The position numbers were made by a program, and so were the translations under genes. The notes beneath the pieces are model-generated. The model was given only the letters and a program-made list of their open reading frames with translations. It ran no database searches and was not told the origin of the DNA. From Mesorhizobium australicum WSM2073 (lineage in GTDB: Bacteria; Pseudomonadota; Alphaproteobacteria; Rhizobiales; Rhizobiaceae), in NCBI RefSeq assembly GCF_000230995.2, contig NC_019973.1:2370001-2434000 (forward strand): DNA of 64,000 nt, given 5' to 3'. The stretch's first letter is position 1. Each line of letters opens with the position of its first letter. Shown piece by piece: positions 27,322 through 35,340 of this stretch.

Positions 27322-29322
27322 GTGAACGAACGCGCGTCATCCGCAGTGGCCGATGCGGTGGATGCGGAACCGCCGCGCCAGGAGCTGGGGGCGGCCGAAC
27401 TTCGAACCCTTTACCGCACGGAAGCCCAGGCGAAGCGAAGGAAGGAAGCCAGGCCAGGCCTCTGGATCGCCGTCGTCATCTACGTCTTGTTTTCGGTATC
27501 GGATCTGCTGCTGATACCCGACGTGGCCGCCCTTACAATCACGGCCCGCTTCGCTGTCGGACTGACTGCACTGTTGGTCCTGGAAGCACAGCTTCGCAGG
27601 GGAGCCGCCACCGACTGGCTTGACGTAACCTGCGCCGCGGCCATCATCTTTGGCTATATCGGCTGGCTTTGCCCCGCGTCCATGGGCGCGAACAAGGAAA
27701 GCGTCGCCTATTATATGGTCTTTGGCACCATTTTCATGATGAGCGCCAATCTCTTCTTCACATTCCGCTTCAAGGTCTCGATCATAACGTCGACGATAAT
27801 TTTGTGCATCTTGTATGTGGTGAACTACTTTTTACCCGCTACGCTGATATACAAGATGGTCTTCGGCACCTTCTACGTTTCGTGCTTCACATTCACGTCC
27901 TATGTGAACTGGAAGCTGAACGAAGAACGCTACAACGTCTTCCTGAACGCGCTGGAAGCCAAGATCCAGCACAAGGAGGCGACCGAGCGCGGCAAGGCCC
28001 TGCTCAGGCTGTCGCGGACGGATCCGTTGACAGGGCTGGAGAACCGGCGCGCGATCGACGAAAAACTGCGCGACTATTGGAACGACTGGCAAAAGCTTGG
28101 CCACGGTTTCGCGGCGATCCTCATCGATGTCGACTTCTTCAAGAAGTTCAACGATTGCTATGGCCATCAGGAAGGCGACCGTTGCCTGATCCAGGTCGCC
28201 GATGCGCTCAGCGACCTGATCAAGCAACATGATGGCTCCATCGGCCGTTATGGCGGCGAGGAATTCATCGTCCTGGCCCGCATGGACAAGAAGGGCGAGG
28301 TCGCGGATCTGGCGGAAGCCATTTGCCGCACGATCGAGAACCTGGCGATCGCGCATGAGTTGCGCCGGGATGGCATCTCGATCGTGACGGCGAGCGTGGG
28401 CGCGGCGTTCACCAGGAAGCAGACCGCCGCCAAGCTGGAGAAGATCATCCACGAGGCCGATCGAGCGCTCTATCTTGCAAAAGCCAGCGGCCGAAACTGT
28501 GCCCGGCTGTTCGATCCGACCGATCCCCAGAGCAGCGACGAGAGCGAGAACCTGGCGGCATTGCTGAAGATCGCCATTGGCCAGGACCTCGTTTCGCTCG
28601 TCTACCAACCCATCCAGGACGTCGCGTCGGGCGGGTTCGAGGCCGTGGAGGCGCTGATGCGCCTCAAGATGCTCGACGGCACCCTGGTTCCGCCGAGCCT
28701 GTTCATTCCCGTCGCGGAACGGACCGGCGCCATCCTCGAGCTCGGGCGCTGGGCAATAAGGACGGTGTGCGCCGAACTCCTGGCGCAGGATCACGTGCGC
28801 GTCGTCAGCGTCAACGTCTCGCCGATCCAGCTCAAGACGCCTGGCTTCGCGACGTCGGTCGCCACCATTCTGGGCGAGACCGGCGTGACCGGAAACAGGC
28901 TGGCCTTCGAGATCACCGAGGGGCTGGAGATGGAGATGCATTCCGACATCCTGCGCTGCATCAGCGACCTGAAGCTGCTCGGGATCAGGATCTGGCTCGA
29001 TGATTTCGGGACGGGCTTCGCCGGCCTTTCATGGCTTCGTCTCATCGACTTCGATACGGTCAAGATCGACCGCTCGTTTCTTCACGACTGCGGCACCCCT
29101 AAGGGCATGGCAATGCTGCAGGACATCATCGCGCTGGTCAGAAATCGCGGCCACAAGATTCTAGTCGAAGGGGTGGAGACCGAAGAGCAGATGGTCCTCA
29201 TGCGCCAATTCGGCATAGACAAGGTCCAGGGCTTTCACGTCGGCCGTCCCGCTCCGGCCGCGAATTTCCAGACCAAGCGGGCCATTCAAAAGCGGCCGTT
29301 CACGGTTCTCAAGTCGGCGTGA
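27322..29322 (+). CDS. Membrane GGDEF-EAL cyclic-di-GMP protein
   Basis: About 666 residues. An N-terminal membrane sensor of several helices is followed by a GGDEF domain with intact active site (GGEEF at 28252-28266) and an EAL domain with intact motifs: EAL in FEAVEALMRL, NVSPIQL, EITEG, DDFGTGFAGL, KIDRSF and VEGVETEEQ. Both activities are therefore possible. The inhibitory RxxD site is altered (KQHD). The start is uncertain: GTG at 27322 (used here) or TTG at 27154. Confidence 0.9.
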   Translation: MNERASSAVADAVDAEPPRQELGAAELRTLYRTEAQAKRRKEARPGLWIAVVIYVLFSVSDLLLIPDVAALTITARFAVGLTALLVLEAQLRRGAATDWLDVTCAAAIIFGYIGWLCPASMGANKESVAYYMVFGTIFMMSANLFFTFRFKVSIITSTIILCILYVVNYFLPATLIYKMVFGTFYVSCFTFTSYVNWKLNEERYNVFLNALEAKIQHKEATERGKALLRLSRTDPLTGLENRRAIDEKLRDYWNDWQKLGHGFAAILIDVDFFKKFNDCYGHQEGDRCLIQVADALSDLIKQHDGSIGRYGGEEFIVLARMDKKGEVADLAEAICRTIENLAIAHELRRDGISIVTASVGAAFTRKQTAAKLEKIIHEADRALYLAKASGRNCARLFDPTDPQSSDESENLAALLKIAIGQDLVSLVYQPIQDVASGGFEAVEALMRLKMLDGTLVPPSLFIPVAERTGAILELGRWAIRTVCAELLAQDHVRVVSVNVSPIQLKTPGFATSVATILGETGVTGNRLAFEITEGLEMEMHSDILRCISDLKLLGIRIWLDDFGTGFAGLSWLRLIDFDTVKIDRSFLHDCGTPKGMAMLQDIIALVRNRGHKILVEGVETEEQMVLMRQFGIDKVQGFHVGRPAPAANFQTKRAIQKRPFTVLKSA

Positions 29323-29402
29323 CCGCGAGATAGGCGTGGCTTGACCGGCCATCGCCCGTCAAGCCCGTCTGCCCTCTGGCGACGATTGCAGCGCGGAGAA
29401 GC

Positions 29403-30605
29403 CTATGCCGTCTGCAACGCCCTGCGTGGCAGCGGCGGGAAGGCGATCGCTATGCCCGCGGCACCCAGGCCGATAAGCGCCGAGCCGATGAACAGCCAAT
29501 GGTAGCTGGCATAGGCGTCGAAGATCATGCCGCCGGCAAGCGGCCCCAGCGCCATGCCGAGGCTGGAGAGCATGGTGGCGGCGCCGAATACGGTGCCGAG
29601 GATGCGCTGGCCGAAATATTCGCGCGCCAGCACCGCGTAGAGCGGCATGACGCCGCCATAGGTGGCGCCAAAGATGACGGCCAGCATATAGAACTGGTCG
29701 AGCTGGCTGATCGAGAGATAGGCGGCAATGACGATCGCCTGGATCGCCAGCCCGGCGATCAGCACCGGCTTCACCCCGAGCCGGTCGGCCAGCACGCCGT
29801 AGAGCAGCCTGCCGCCGAGGCCTGCCAGACCCTCGACACTGTAGATCGAGACAGCGGCCATCGGGGCGACGCCGCACAGCATGGCGTAGCTGACCATGTG
29901 GAAGATCGGGCCGGAATGAGCCGCGCAGCAGGCGAAGAAGGTCAGCCCCAGCACGATGAATTGCGGCGAGCGCAGCGCCTGGCCGACCGTGAGGCCGGCG
30001 CCTTCGGCGGCTCGTGATGCGGCGGCACCCGAGGCGACAGGCTTCGGCGGCTGGCGCACCAGAAGCACGGCGGGCAGCAGAAGCACCCAGGCCAGAATGC
30101 CGATGTCGAACATGGCGCTACGCCATTCGTAGGCGGAGATCAGCCAGCGGGCGAGCGGCGAGATCGTCATCGGCGCCACGCCCATGCCGGCCGAGACCAG
30201 CGATACGGCCAGTCCGCGATTGGTGTCGAACCAGCCTGACGTCAGCGCGATCATCGGCGCGAAGAAGGCGCTGGCCGCGAGCCCGACGAGCACGCCATAG
30301 GTGATCTGGAAGGTGAGAAGCGAACCGGCGCGGCTTGCCAGCACCAACGCCAGCCCGAGCAGCACGGCGCCGATCGTGACGACGATACGGGCGCCGAACC
30401 GGTCGGACAGGGCACCCCAGGCGAAACCGCCAAGGCCCATCACCAGGAAATTGAGTGTCATGGCGCTCGAAATGCCCGCGCGCGACCAATTGGTATCGAG
30501 CGCCATGGGTTCGAGAAAGATCGCCAGCGAAAACATCGTGCCGATGGCGACACAGGACATCAGCGCGCCAGCCGCGACGATGACCCAACGGTAGGAATGG
30601 TTCAT
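29403..30605 (-). CDS. MFS transporter, oxalate/formate-antiporter-like
   Basis: A 400-residue 12-helix major facilitator of the monocarboxylate/OFA type (start HSYRWVIVAAGALMSCVAIG; WGALSDRFGAR as motif A; GMGVAPMTISPLARWL). Start at 30605 is chosen because GGGAG lies upstream and the first helix begins directly after. Substrate unknown. The upstream Lrp gene is on the same strand but 175 bp away. Confidence 0.82.
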   Translation of the reverse strand: MNHSYRWVIVAAGALMSCVAIGTMFSLAIFLEPMALDTNWSRAGISSAMTLNFLVMGLGGFAWGALSDRFGARIVVTIGAVLLGLALVLASRAGSLLTFQITYGVLVGLAASAFFAPMIALTSGWFDTNRGLAVSLVSAGMGVAPMTISPLARWLISAYEWRSAMFDIGILAWVLLLPAVLLVRQPPKPVASGAAASRAAEGAGLTVGQALRSPQFIVLGLTFFACCAAHSGPIFHMVSYAMLCGVAPMAAVSIYSVEGLAGLGGRLLYGVLADRLGVKPVLIAGLAIQAIVIAAYLSISQLDQFYMLAVIFGATYGGVMPLYAVLAREYFGQRILGTVFGAATMLSSLGMALGPLAGGMIFDAYASYHWLFIGSALIGLGAAGIAIAFPPLPRRALQTA

Positions 30606-30780
30606 GGTTTTCTCCCATGCCGGAACGCGGTCTTGTGGTGGCACGGTCCAGCTTCGCCGTGCCCTTGCGTCCGAAGGACGCCGGCACCAGCGCCCATCCT
30701 ACAATCCGGTTGCATTTTTTATCCAGTCTGGACGTTAGGGCTTTGACGGATACAGACCCTTGGATTTGCGCTGGCTTGTC

Positions 30781-31254
30781 CTAGATCGGCAGTTCCGATG
30801 TGTATTTGATCGTCTGGCTCGGTACGTCGGTCTTGACGTTCTGCACGCCCTTGATGCGGCTGAGATGCTCCGACTGGAAGCGCCGGTAGTCATCGATGCC
30901 GGCGGCCACGACACGCACCATGGCGTCGCAGTCGCCGAGCATGAGATAGCACTCCATCACTTGCGGCAGCTTGGCGACCTCGGTGGCGAAATGTTCGATC
31001 GTGTCCTCGTCCTGTGCCTTCAGCCAGATGCGGGTGAAGAAGGTGAGGCCCTTGCCGATGCTGGCCGGATTGATCACGGCGACATAGCGGTCGATGATAC
31101 CGGCTTCCTCCAGGAGCTTGACGCGCCGCAGGCAAGGCGAGGGCGACAGGCCGACCTCATTGGCCAGATCATTGTTGGCCATGCGGCCGTCTCGCTGCAA
31201 CGCCCGCAGGATGCGTTTGTCGATGTCGTCGAGCTTCATGGCGTTGAATTCCAT
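30781..31254 (-). CDS. Lrp/AsnC-family regulator
   Basis: A 157-residue feast/famine regulator: HTH (LDDIDKRILRALQRDGRMAN, VGLSPSPCLRRVKLLEEAGI) and a C-terminal RAM ligand domain (VMECYLMLGDCDAMVRVVA). It is divergent from azlCD, a branched-chain amino-acid exporter pair commonly controlled by Lrp-type proteins. ATG at 31254 has GCAGGAAA next to it; ATG at 31239 is an alternative. Confidence 0.92.
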   Translation of the reverse strand: MEFNAMKLDDIDKRILRALQRDGRMANNDLANEVGLSPSPCLRRVKLLEEAGIIDRYVAVINPASIGKGLTFFTRIWLKAQDEDTIEHFATEVAKLPQVMECYLMLGDCDAMVRVVAAGIDDYRRFQSEHLSRIKGVQNVKTDVPSQTIKYTSELPI

Positions 31255-31309
31255 TTTCCTGCGGCTTCGTAACAGTGAATGCCAAAATCTGACGAAAGAC
31301 AACAATCTT

Positions 31310-31324
31310 CGCAACCAAATTGCG
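31310..31324. promoter_or_regulatory. Candidate Lrp operator
   Basis: A CGCAA-N5-TTGCG palindrome with an AT-rich centre in the Lrp/azlC divergent space, 86 bp upstream of azlC. The shape fits Lrp/AsnC sites. Confidence 0.4.
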
Positions 31325-31410
31325 GAGAGCTGTAGGTATGTTTTGCCCCTGACATCACGGGATTTTCAAACGCAGGGCAGGGCGGCTGTGGGGCCGCCCA
31401 ATGGCAGGGT

Positions 31411-32145
31411 ATGAGCATTTCACAGGCAGTCGAGACGGTCGGCAATGGTTCGGGATCGGAGTTTCGCCGTGGCGTGGCATCCTGCGCGCCGGTGCTGCTC
31501 GGCACCATCCCCTATGCGCTGGTGCTTGGCGCCCAGGCCGTGCAGAAGGGGCTGAGCACGGTCGAGTTGTCCATGATGACGGGGCTGAACTTCGCCGGCG
31601 GCTCGGAATTCGCGGCGGTCCAGCTGTGGACGTCGCCGCCGCACATCCTGCTCATCCTCGCCATCACCTTCCTGGTCAACAGCCGCCATCTGTTGATGGG
31701 AGCGGCGCTCGCGCCGTTCCTGCGCGACCTGCCGCGGCGCAAGGTGTTTCCGGCGCTGTTCTTCCTATGCGACGAAAGCTGGGCGCTGGGCCTGGCCGAC
31801 GCCAAACAGCGCGCCGCCGCCGGTGTCGCACCGGCCTTCAGCCCGCGCTATTACATGGGTGCCGCGCTGGCGATGTATCTGACCTGGGTAGCCTTCACCA
31901 CGCTGGGCGCCTTGCTCGGCCCGATGCTGGGCCATGTCGAGACCTACGGTTTCGACATGGCGTTTCCGGCCGTCTTCCTGGTGCTGATGCGCGGCATGTG
32001 GAAGGGCGTCGCGGCGGCACGGCCCTGGCTTGTCAGCCTGGCCGTCGCGGCGCTGGTCTATCTCTTCGTTCCCGGCGCCTGGTATGTCGCGGCGGGCGCG
32101 GTGTCGGGGCTGGCCGCGGCCTGGCTGATGGCGGGTGATGCATGA
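31411..32145 (+). CDS. azlC: Branched-chain amino-acid exporter large subunit
   Basis: A 244-residue AzlC/YgaZ-family membrane protein: PVLLGTIPYALVLGAQAVQK, GLNFAGGSEFAAVQLW and LVNSRHLLMGAALAPFL are family motifs. With AzlD it exports branched-chain or related amino acids. It overlaps azlD by four bases (ATGA), indicating translational coupling. Confidence 0.93.
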   Translation: MSISQAVETVGNGSGSEFRRGVASCAPVLLGTIPYALVLGAQAVQKGLSTVELSMMTGLNFAGGSEFAAVQLWTSPPHILLILAITFLVNSRHLLMGAALAPFLRDLPRRKVFPALFFLCDESWALGLADAKQRAAAGVAPAFSPRYYMGAALAMYLTWVAFTTLGALLGPMLGHVETYGFDMAFPAVFLVLMRGMWKGVAAARPWLVSLAVAALVYLFVPGAWYVAAGAVSGLAAAWLMAGDA

Positions 32146-32441
32146 TCGACGCAGCGACCCTTCTCACCATCGTGCTGATGGCCGGCGTCACCTATCTGAC
32201 GCGGATCGGCGGCTATGTCGTGCTGCGCAACCGCGTGCTCAGTCCCCGCGCCACGGCAGTGATGGAGGCAGCACCCGGCTGCGTGCTGATCTCTGTCATC
32301 GCGCCGGCCTTCGTGTCGCGCAATCCCGCCGATCTCGCGGCATTGGCCATCACCTTGGTCGCCGCGACACGGCTTTCCATGCTGCCAACCGTGCTGATCG
32401 GGGTCGCTTCGGCCAGCCTGTTGAGGCATCTGATCGGCTAG
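32142..32441 (+). CDS. azlD: Branched-chain amino-acid exporter small subunit
   Basis: A 99-residue, four-helix AzlD/YgaH-family protein (VTYLTRIGGYVVLRNRVLSP, AAPGCVLISVIAPAFVS). It is the obligate partner of AzlC and starts within its stop codon. The operon ends at a bidirectional terminator. Confidence 0.93.
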   Translation: MIDAATLLTIVLMAGVTYLTRIGGYVVLRNRVLSPRATAVMEAAPGCVLISVIAPAFVSRNPADLAALAITLVAATRLSMLPTVLIGVASASLLRHLIG

Positions 32442-32445
32442 AACG

Positions 32446-32469
32446 AAAAAAGCAGGCGCGAACGCCTGC
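32446..32469. terminator. Bidirectional terminator azlD / azoR
   Basis: A 7-bp stem GCAGGCG / CGCCTGC with a CGAA tetraloop, flanked by six A on the left (a U run for the leftward transcript) and CTTT on the right. It lies between two convergent genes. Confidence 0.7.
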
Positions 32470-32495
32470 CTTTGACAAACCATGGACCGAGAGTC

Positions 32496-33131
32496 TTACG
32501 CTGCAGCCGCGACATCACGGCTGGCGGCAACCAATGCATCGACCGTGGCCGTAGCCTTGGCGAGCGCGGCATCCACCGCGTCAGGTCCCTTGGAGACGCC
32601 CTCGATGCGGATGACGTCGACATCGGTCATGCCGATAAAACCGAGCACGCTGCGCAGGTAGGGGACGGCGTGATCGAACTGCACGGCCGCACCTTCGGAA
32701 TAGATGCCGCCGGAGGCCAGCACGATGTAGACCTTCTTGCCGGTGACGAGACCCTTGGGGCCGTTCTCGCCATAGGCAAAGCTCTTGCCGGAGCGGGCGA
32801 CGTGATCGACCCAGGACTTCAACGTCGAGGAGATGTTGAAGTTGATGAAGCCGGTGGCCAGGATCACCGTGTCGGCGGCGAACAGCTCGTCAAGCACGAC
32901 ATCGGAAACGCCGACCACTTCGGCCTGGCGCGGGGTGCGGGCATCGGCCGGCGTGTAGATGCCGGTCGCATAGTCGGCATCGATATGCGGCAGCGGGTTG
33001 GCGACGAGGTCGCGCACGACCAGCGTGTTCGACGGGTCAGCGGCGAGAAGCTTCTGGGCGAACTCGGTGGCGATGCGGGTCGAGTGCGAGGCAGCGCCGC
33101 GCGGGCTCGAGGTGACGAGAAGAATGGACAT
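32496..33131 (-). CDS. azoR: FMN-dependent NADH azoreductase
   Basis: A 211-residue flavodoxin-like quinone/azo reductase. The FMN phosphate loop is VTSSPRGAASHSTRIA, with the flavin-contact region ATGFINFNISSTLKSWVDHV and VLASGGIYSE. It reduces azo dyes and quinones with NADH in the cytosol. It is divergent from a LysR gene, which probably controls it. Confidence 0.93.
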   Translation of the reverse strand: MSILLVTSSPRGAASHSTRIATEFAQKLLAADPSNTLVVRDLVANPLPHIDADYATGIYTPADARTPRQAEVVGVSDVVLDELFAADTVILATGFINFNISSTLKSWVDHVARSGKSFAYGENGPKGLVTGKKVYIVLASGGIYSEGAAVQFDHAVPYLRSVLGFIGMTDVDVIRIEGVSKGPDAVDAALAKATATVDALVAASRDVAAAA

Positions 33132-33197
33132 AGCGGGTCTCTCCAGTGGGATGAATTGTCCCGCCATATATGGGGCATCGACCAATCAGATAAACTG

Positions 33198-33212
33198 GTA
33201 TATTTTCGATAC
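33198..33212. promoter_or_regulatory. Candidate LysR operator, azoR/LysR
   Basis: A GTAT-N7-ATAC palindrome, matching the T-N11-A pattern of LysR sites, in the 107-bp divergent space, 26 bp before the LysR start. Confidence 0.5.
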
Positions 33213-33238
33213 GATCCATCCATAAAGTAGATACAACG

Positions 33239-34201
33239 ATGCAGCCCAACCCGACCCTCGACCAGCTCCAAATCCTTGTCGCCGTTGCCGATACCGGCAG
33301 TTTCTCGGCAGCCGGCCGCAAGCTCAACCGCGCGCAATCCGTCATCAGCTACGGTATCGCCAATCTCGAGGCGCAGCTCGGGCTGAAGCTTTTCGAGCGC
33401 GAGGGCACGCGCGAGCCGCAACTGACCGAGATCGGCCGGGCGATGCTGGAAGACGCGCGGCGCATGATTGGCGTGCTGCAGCGCATGCGCTCGCGCGTCG
33501 ACGGGCACCATCACGGGCTGGAGGCCGAGGTGGCGCTGGCGGTGGACGTATCATTGCCTTCCCCCGTGCTGGTGCGGGTGCTCAAGGCATTCGAGGCGCG
33601 GTTTCCGACCGTGATGCTGCGCCTGTATATCGGCACGCTCGGTCTCATCCCCGATCTTGTCGTCAGCGGACAGGCCGATCTCGGCATTGGCGGCCTGCTA
33701 GGCGATGTCGACGTGCATCTCGTGCGCATCGGCTTCATGTCGCTGGTGCCGGCGGCAGCGCCCAATCATCCGCTGGCCCTGCTGCCGAAGCCGGTGGCGC
33801 TCGAGGATGTGCGCGAGCATACGCAGCTTGTCGTGATCGACCAGTCCGAGCGCACCAAGGGACGCGATTACGGCGTCTTCGCCTACCGCACGTGGCGACT
33901 GACCGACATGCGCACCAAGCACATACTGATGCGCGAGGGGCTCGGCTGGGGCGGGCTGCCGCGCTGGCTGATCGCCGACGACCTGGCCAGCGGCCGCCTG
34001 GTGGAACTCGACCTCGAACCCTACAAGGAAGTGAGTTCGCCCCTGTTTGCCATGCACCGCAACGATCGCAGTCCAAAGCCGGCGGCGGCCTGGCTGATCG
34101 ACCGGTTCAAGCGCGGGCTCGGCTGCTTCAACGAGTTCGAGCCGGGCGAGGTGCCCGAAGAGGAGCCGGACACCGACGGTGATGCGAACGCCGGCGGCTG
34201 A
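33239..34201 (+). CDS. LysR-family transcriptional regulator
   Basis: A 320-residue LysR regulator with HTH (LQILVAVADTGSFSAAGRKL, NLEAQLGLKLFEREG) and a substrate-binding domain. The last 25 residues form an acidic tail (EPGEVPEEEPDTDGD) that is longer than usual. It is divergent from azoR and presumably activates it in response to quinones or azo compounds. Confidence 0.9.
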   Translation: MQPNPTLDQLQILVAVADTGSFSAAGRKLNRAQSVISYGIANLEAQLGLKLFEREGTREPQLTEIGRAMLEDARRMIGVLQRMRSRVDGHHHGLEAEVALAVDVSLPSPVLVRVLKAFEARFPTVMLRLYIGTLGLIPDLVVSGQADLGIGGLLGDVDVHLVRIGFMSLVPAAAPNHPLALLPKPVALEDVREHTQLVVIDQSERTKGRDYGVFAYRTWRLTDMRTKHILMREGLGWGGLPRWLIADDLASGRLVELDLEPYKEVSSPLFAMHRNDRSPKPAAAWLIDRFKRGLGCFNEFEPGEVPEEEPDTDGDANAGG

Positions 34202-34222
34202 ATCCTGGAACTCAGCCGAAAA

Positions 34223-34321
34223 TCATTCGATCTGCGTCACCCCGGAAACCACGAGCTGCGCCGTACGGGCGGTCAATTTTCCGCATTTGCGCAGTGTCGG
34301 TTTTTCATAGGTCCTTTTCAT
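34223..34321 (-). CDS. RiPP-like precursor peptide (lasso-type leader)
   Basis: A 32-residue peptide. The N-terminus MKRTYEKPTLRKCGKLTA shows the Y-x-x-P-x-L-x-x-x-G-x-L leader pattern recognised by RRE domains in lasso-peptide systems and seen in rhizobial 'putative RiPP precursor' proteins. Its candidate core is short (QLVVSGVTQIE). The start at 34321 has GGGATGG upstream. No cyclase, protease, RRE protein or exporter is near, so it is an orphan. It sits in the gap between LysR and TetR genes; coding status rests on the motif. Confidence 0.55.
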   Translation of the reverse strand: MKRTYEKPTLRKCGKLTARTAQLVVSGVTQIE

Positions 34322-34584
34322 GTGTCCATCCCAAATGTGAGCCCGCAAGGTGGGTGAGCCAGCCATAACGGGATTGGACGGTTTCGGTTGCCTCGCCATT
34401 GCATTCTCCGCTGCGTACAAGGACACGATCACCTGCCTTTCGGAGACTGTTGGGGAACTCCACGCTTCACAGCCGGTCGCGATAATGTCCTTCCACTTTG
34501 CTGGGCGTCGCGAAACCAATGTGTCGACCTCCATCTTCTGGTCGCCTTCCATCGCCAAGCCCTGCCGGACCAACGGCACGCGCC
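34322..34584. other. Intergenic region upstream of the precursor
   Basis: The 263 bp between the precursor start and the end of the downstream TetR gene. The precursor's frame stays open to 34579, but those codons look non-coding. The precursor promoter probably lies here; no box is convincing. Confidence 0.3.
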
Positions 34585-35199
34585 TCAGTCGGACTTTCCC
34601 AGACCTTTCAGGATAAAGCGAATCTGCTCGCGCAGGCCAGCTTCGTCATCTTCGCCGTGTCGAAGGCGGTGCTCGATCAGAATCGGGTGGAAAAACGGCG
34701 TGAAGGCGGTCTTGACCGCGCGCGCTGCTTCCACTGGATCTTCGACCTTGAATTCCCGTGTTTGGATGCCCTCGCGGATAATCGCTTCGAGGATCGTTAC
34801 CACCCGCTCGGTATGCGCCTTGATGATCGCGCAGTTGTTTTGCATGGCGGCGACAACCATCTCGTGCATGCGCCTTTCCTTGACCAGTGTGGTCTTGCTG
34901 TGATGGTGCATCGCGGTCAGGAGTTGGTCGAGTTTCTCCGGGGCCGGCGCGCTCGTGCATGCGATCGCAGAGGCGATCCCGGCGACCTCGTTGACGACCC
35001 GCCCGCAGACGGACTCGATGATCGCACCCTTGGAGGGGAAGAAACGATAGACGTTTGCCGTGCTCATGCCGAGTTCGGAGGCGATATCAGCCACCGATGT
35101 CTTATGGGTGCCGAGGCGGCGAAACTGCTCGTCCGCCACAGCCAGGATGCGCGCGCGCATCTCGTCGGGAGCAGTTCGTGTTCGAACTGGACGGTTCAT
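34585..35199 (-). CDS. TetR-family regulator of the RND operon
   Basis: A 204-residue TetR regulator (HTH: SVADIASELGMSTANVYRFFP). It is the last gene of a leftward series, MFP - RND - TetR, 141 bp after the RND stop. TCTGGAGAC lies upstream of the start at 35199. A second TetR gene is divergent at the other end of the pump operon, so one locus has two repressor candidates. Confidence 0.9.
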   Translation of the reverse strand: MNRPVRTRTAPDEMRARILAVADEQFRRLGTHKTSVADIASELGMSTANVYRFFPSKGAIIESVCGRVVNEVAGIASAIACTSAPAPEKLDQLLTAMHHHSKTTLVKERRMHEMVVAAMQNNCAIIKAHTERVVTILEAIIREGIQTREFKVEDPVEAARAVKTAFTPFFHPILIEHRLRHGEDDEAGLREQIRFILKGLGKSD

Positions 35200-35340
35200 G
35201 CATGTCTCCAGAATTGATGAAGCGAACCGGCCGGACTCGCGTGGACGATCGTCTGTAAGCGGCAAGTTCGTGCCGTTGGCCCCGTGTCCAGGCAGAGCCA
35301 ACGGGCAAGAATTCGAACCGTCTCCTGCGACAACGGAGCC

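Noticed and set aside
34223..34579. 118-codon minus-strand frame containing the RiPP-like peptide
   Set aside because: Only the last 32 codons look like a protein and have a ribosome site; the upstream part was treated as intergenic.
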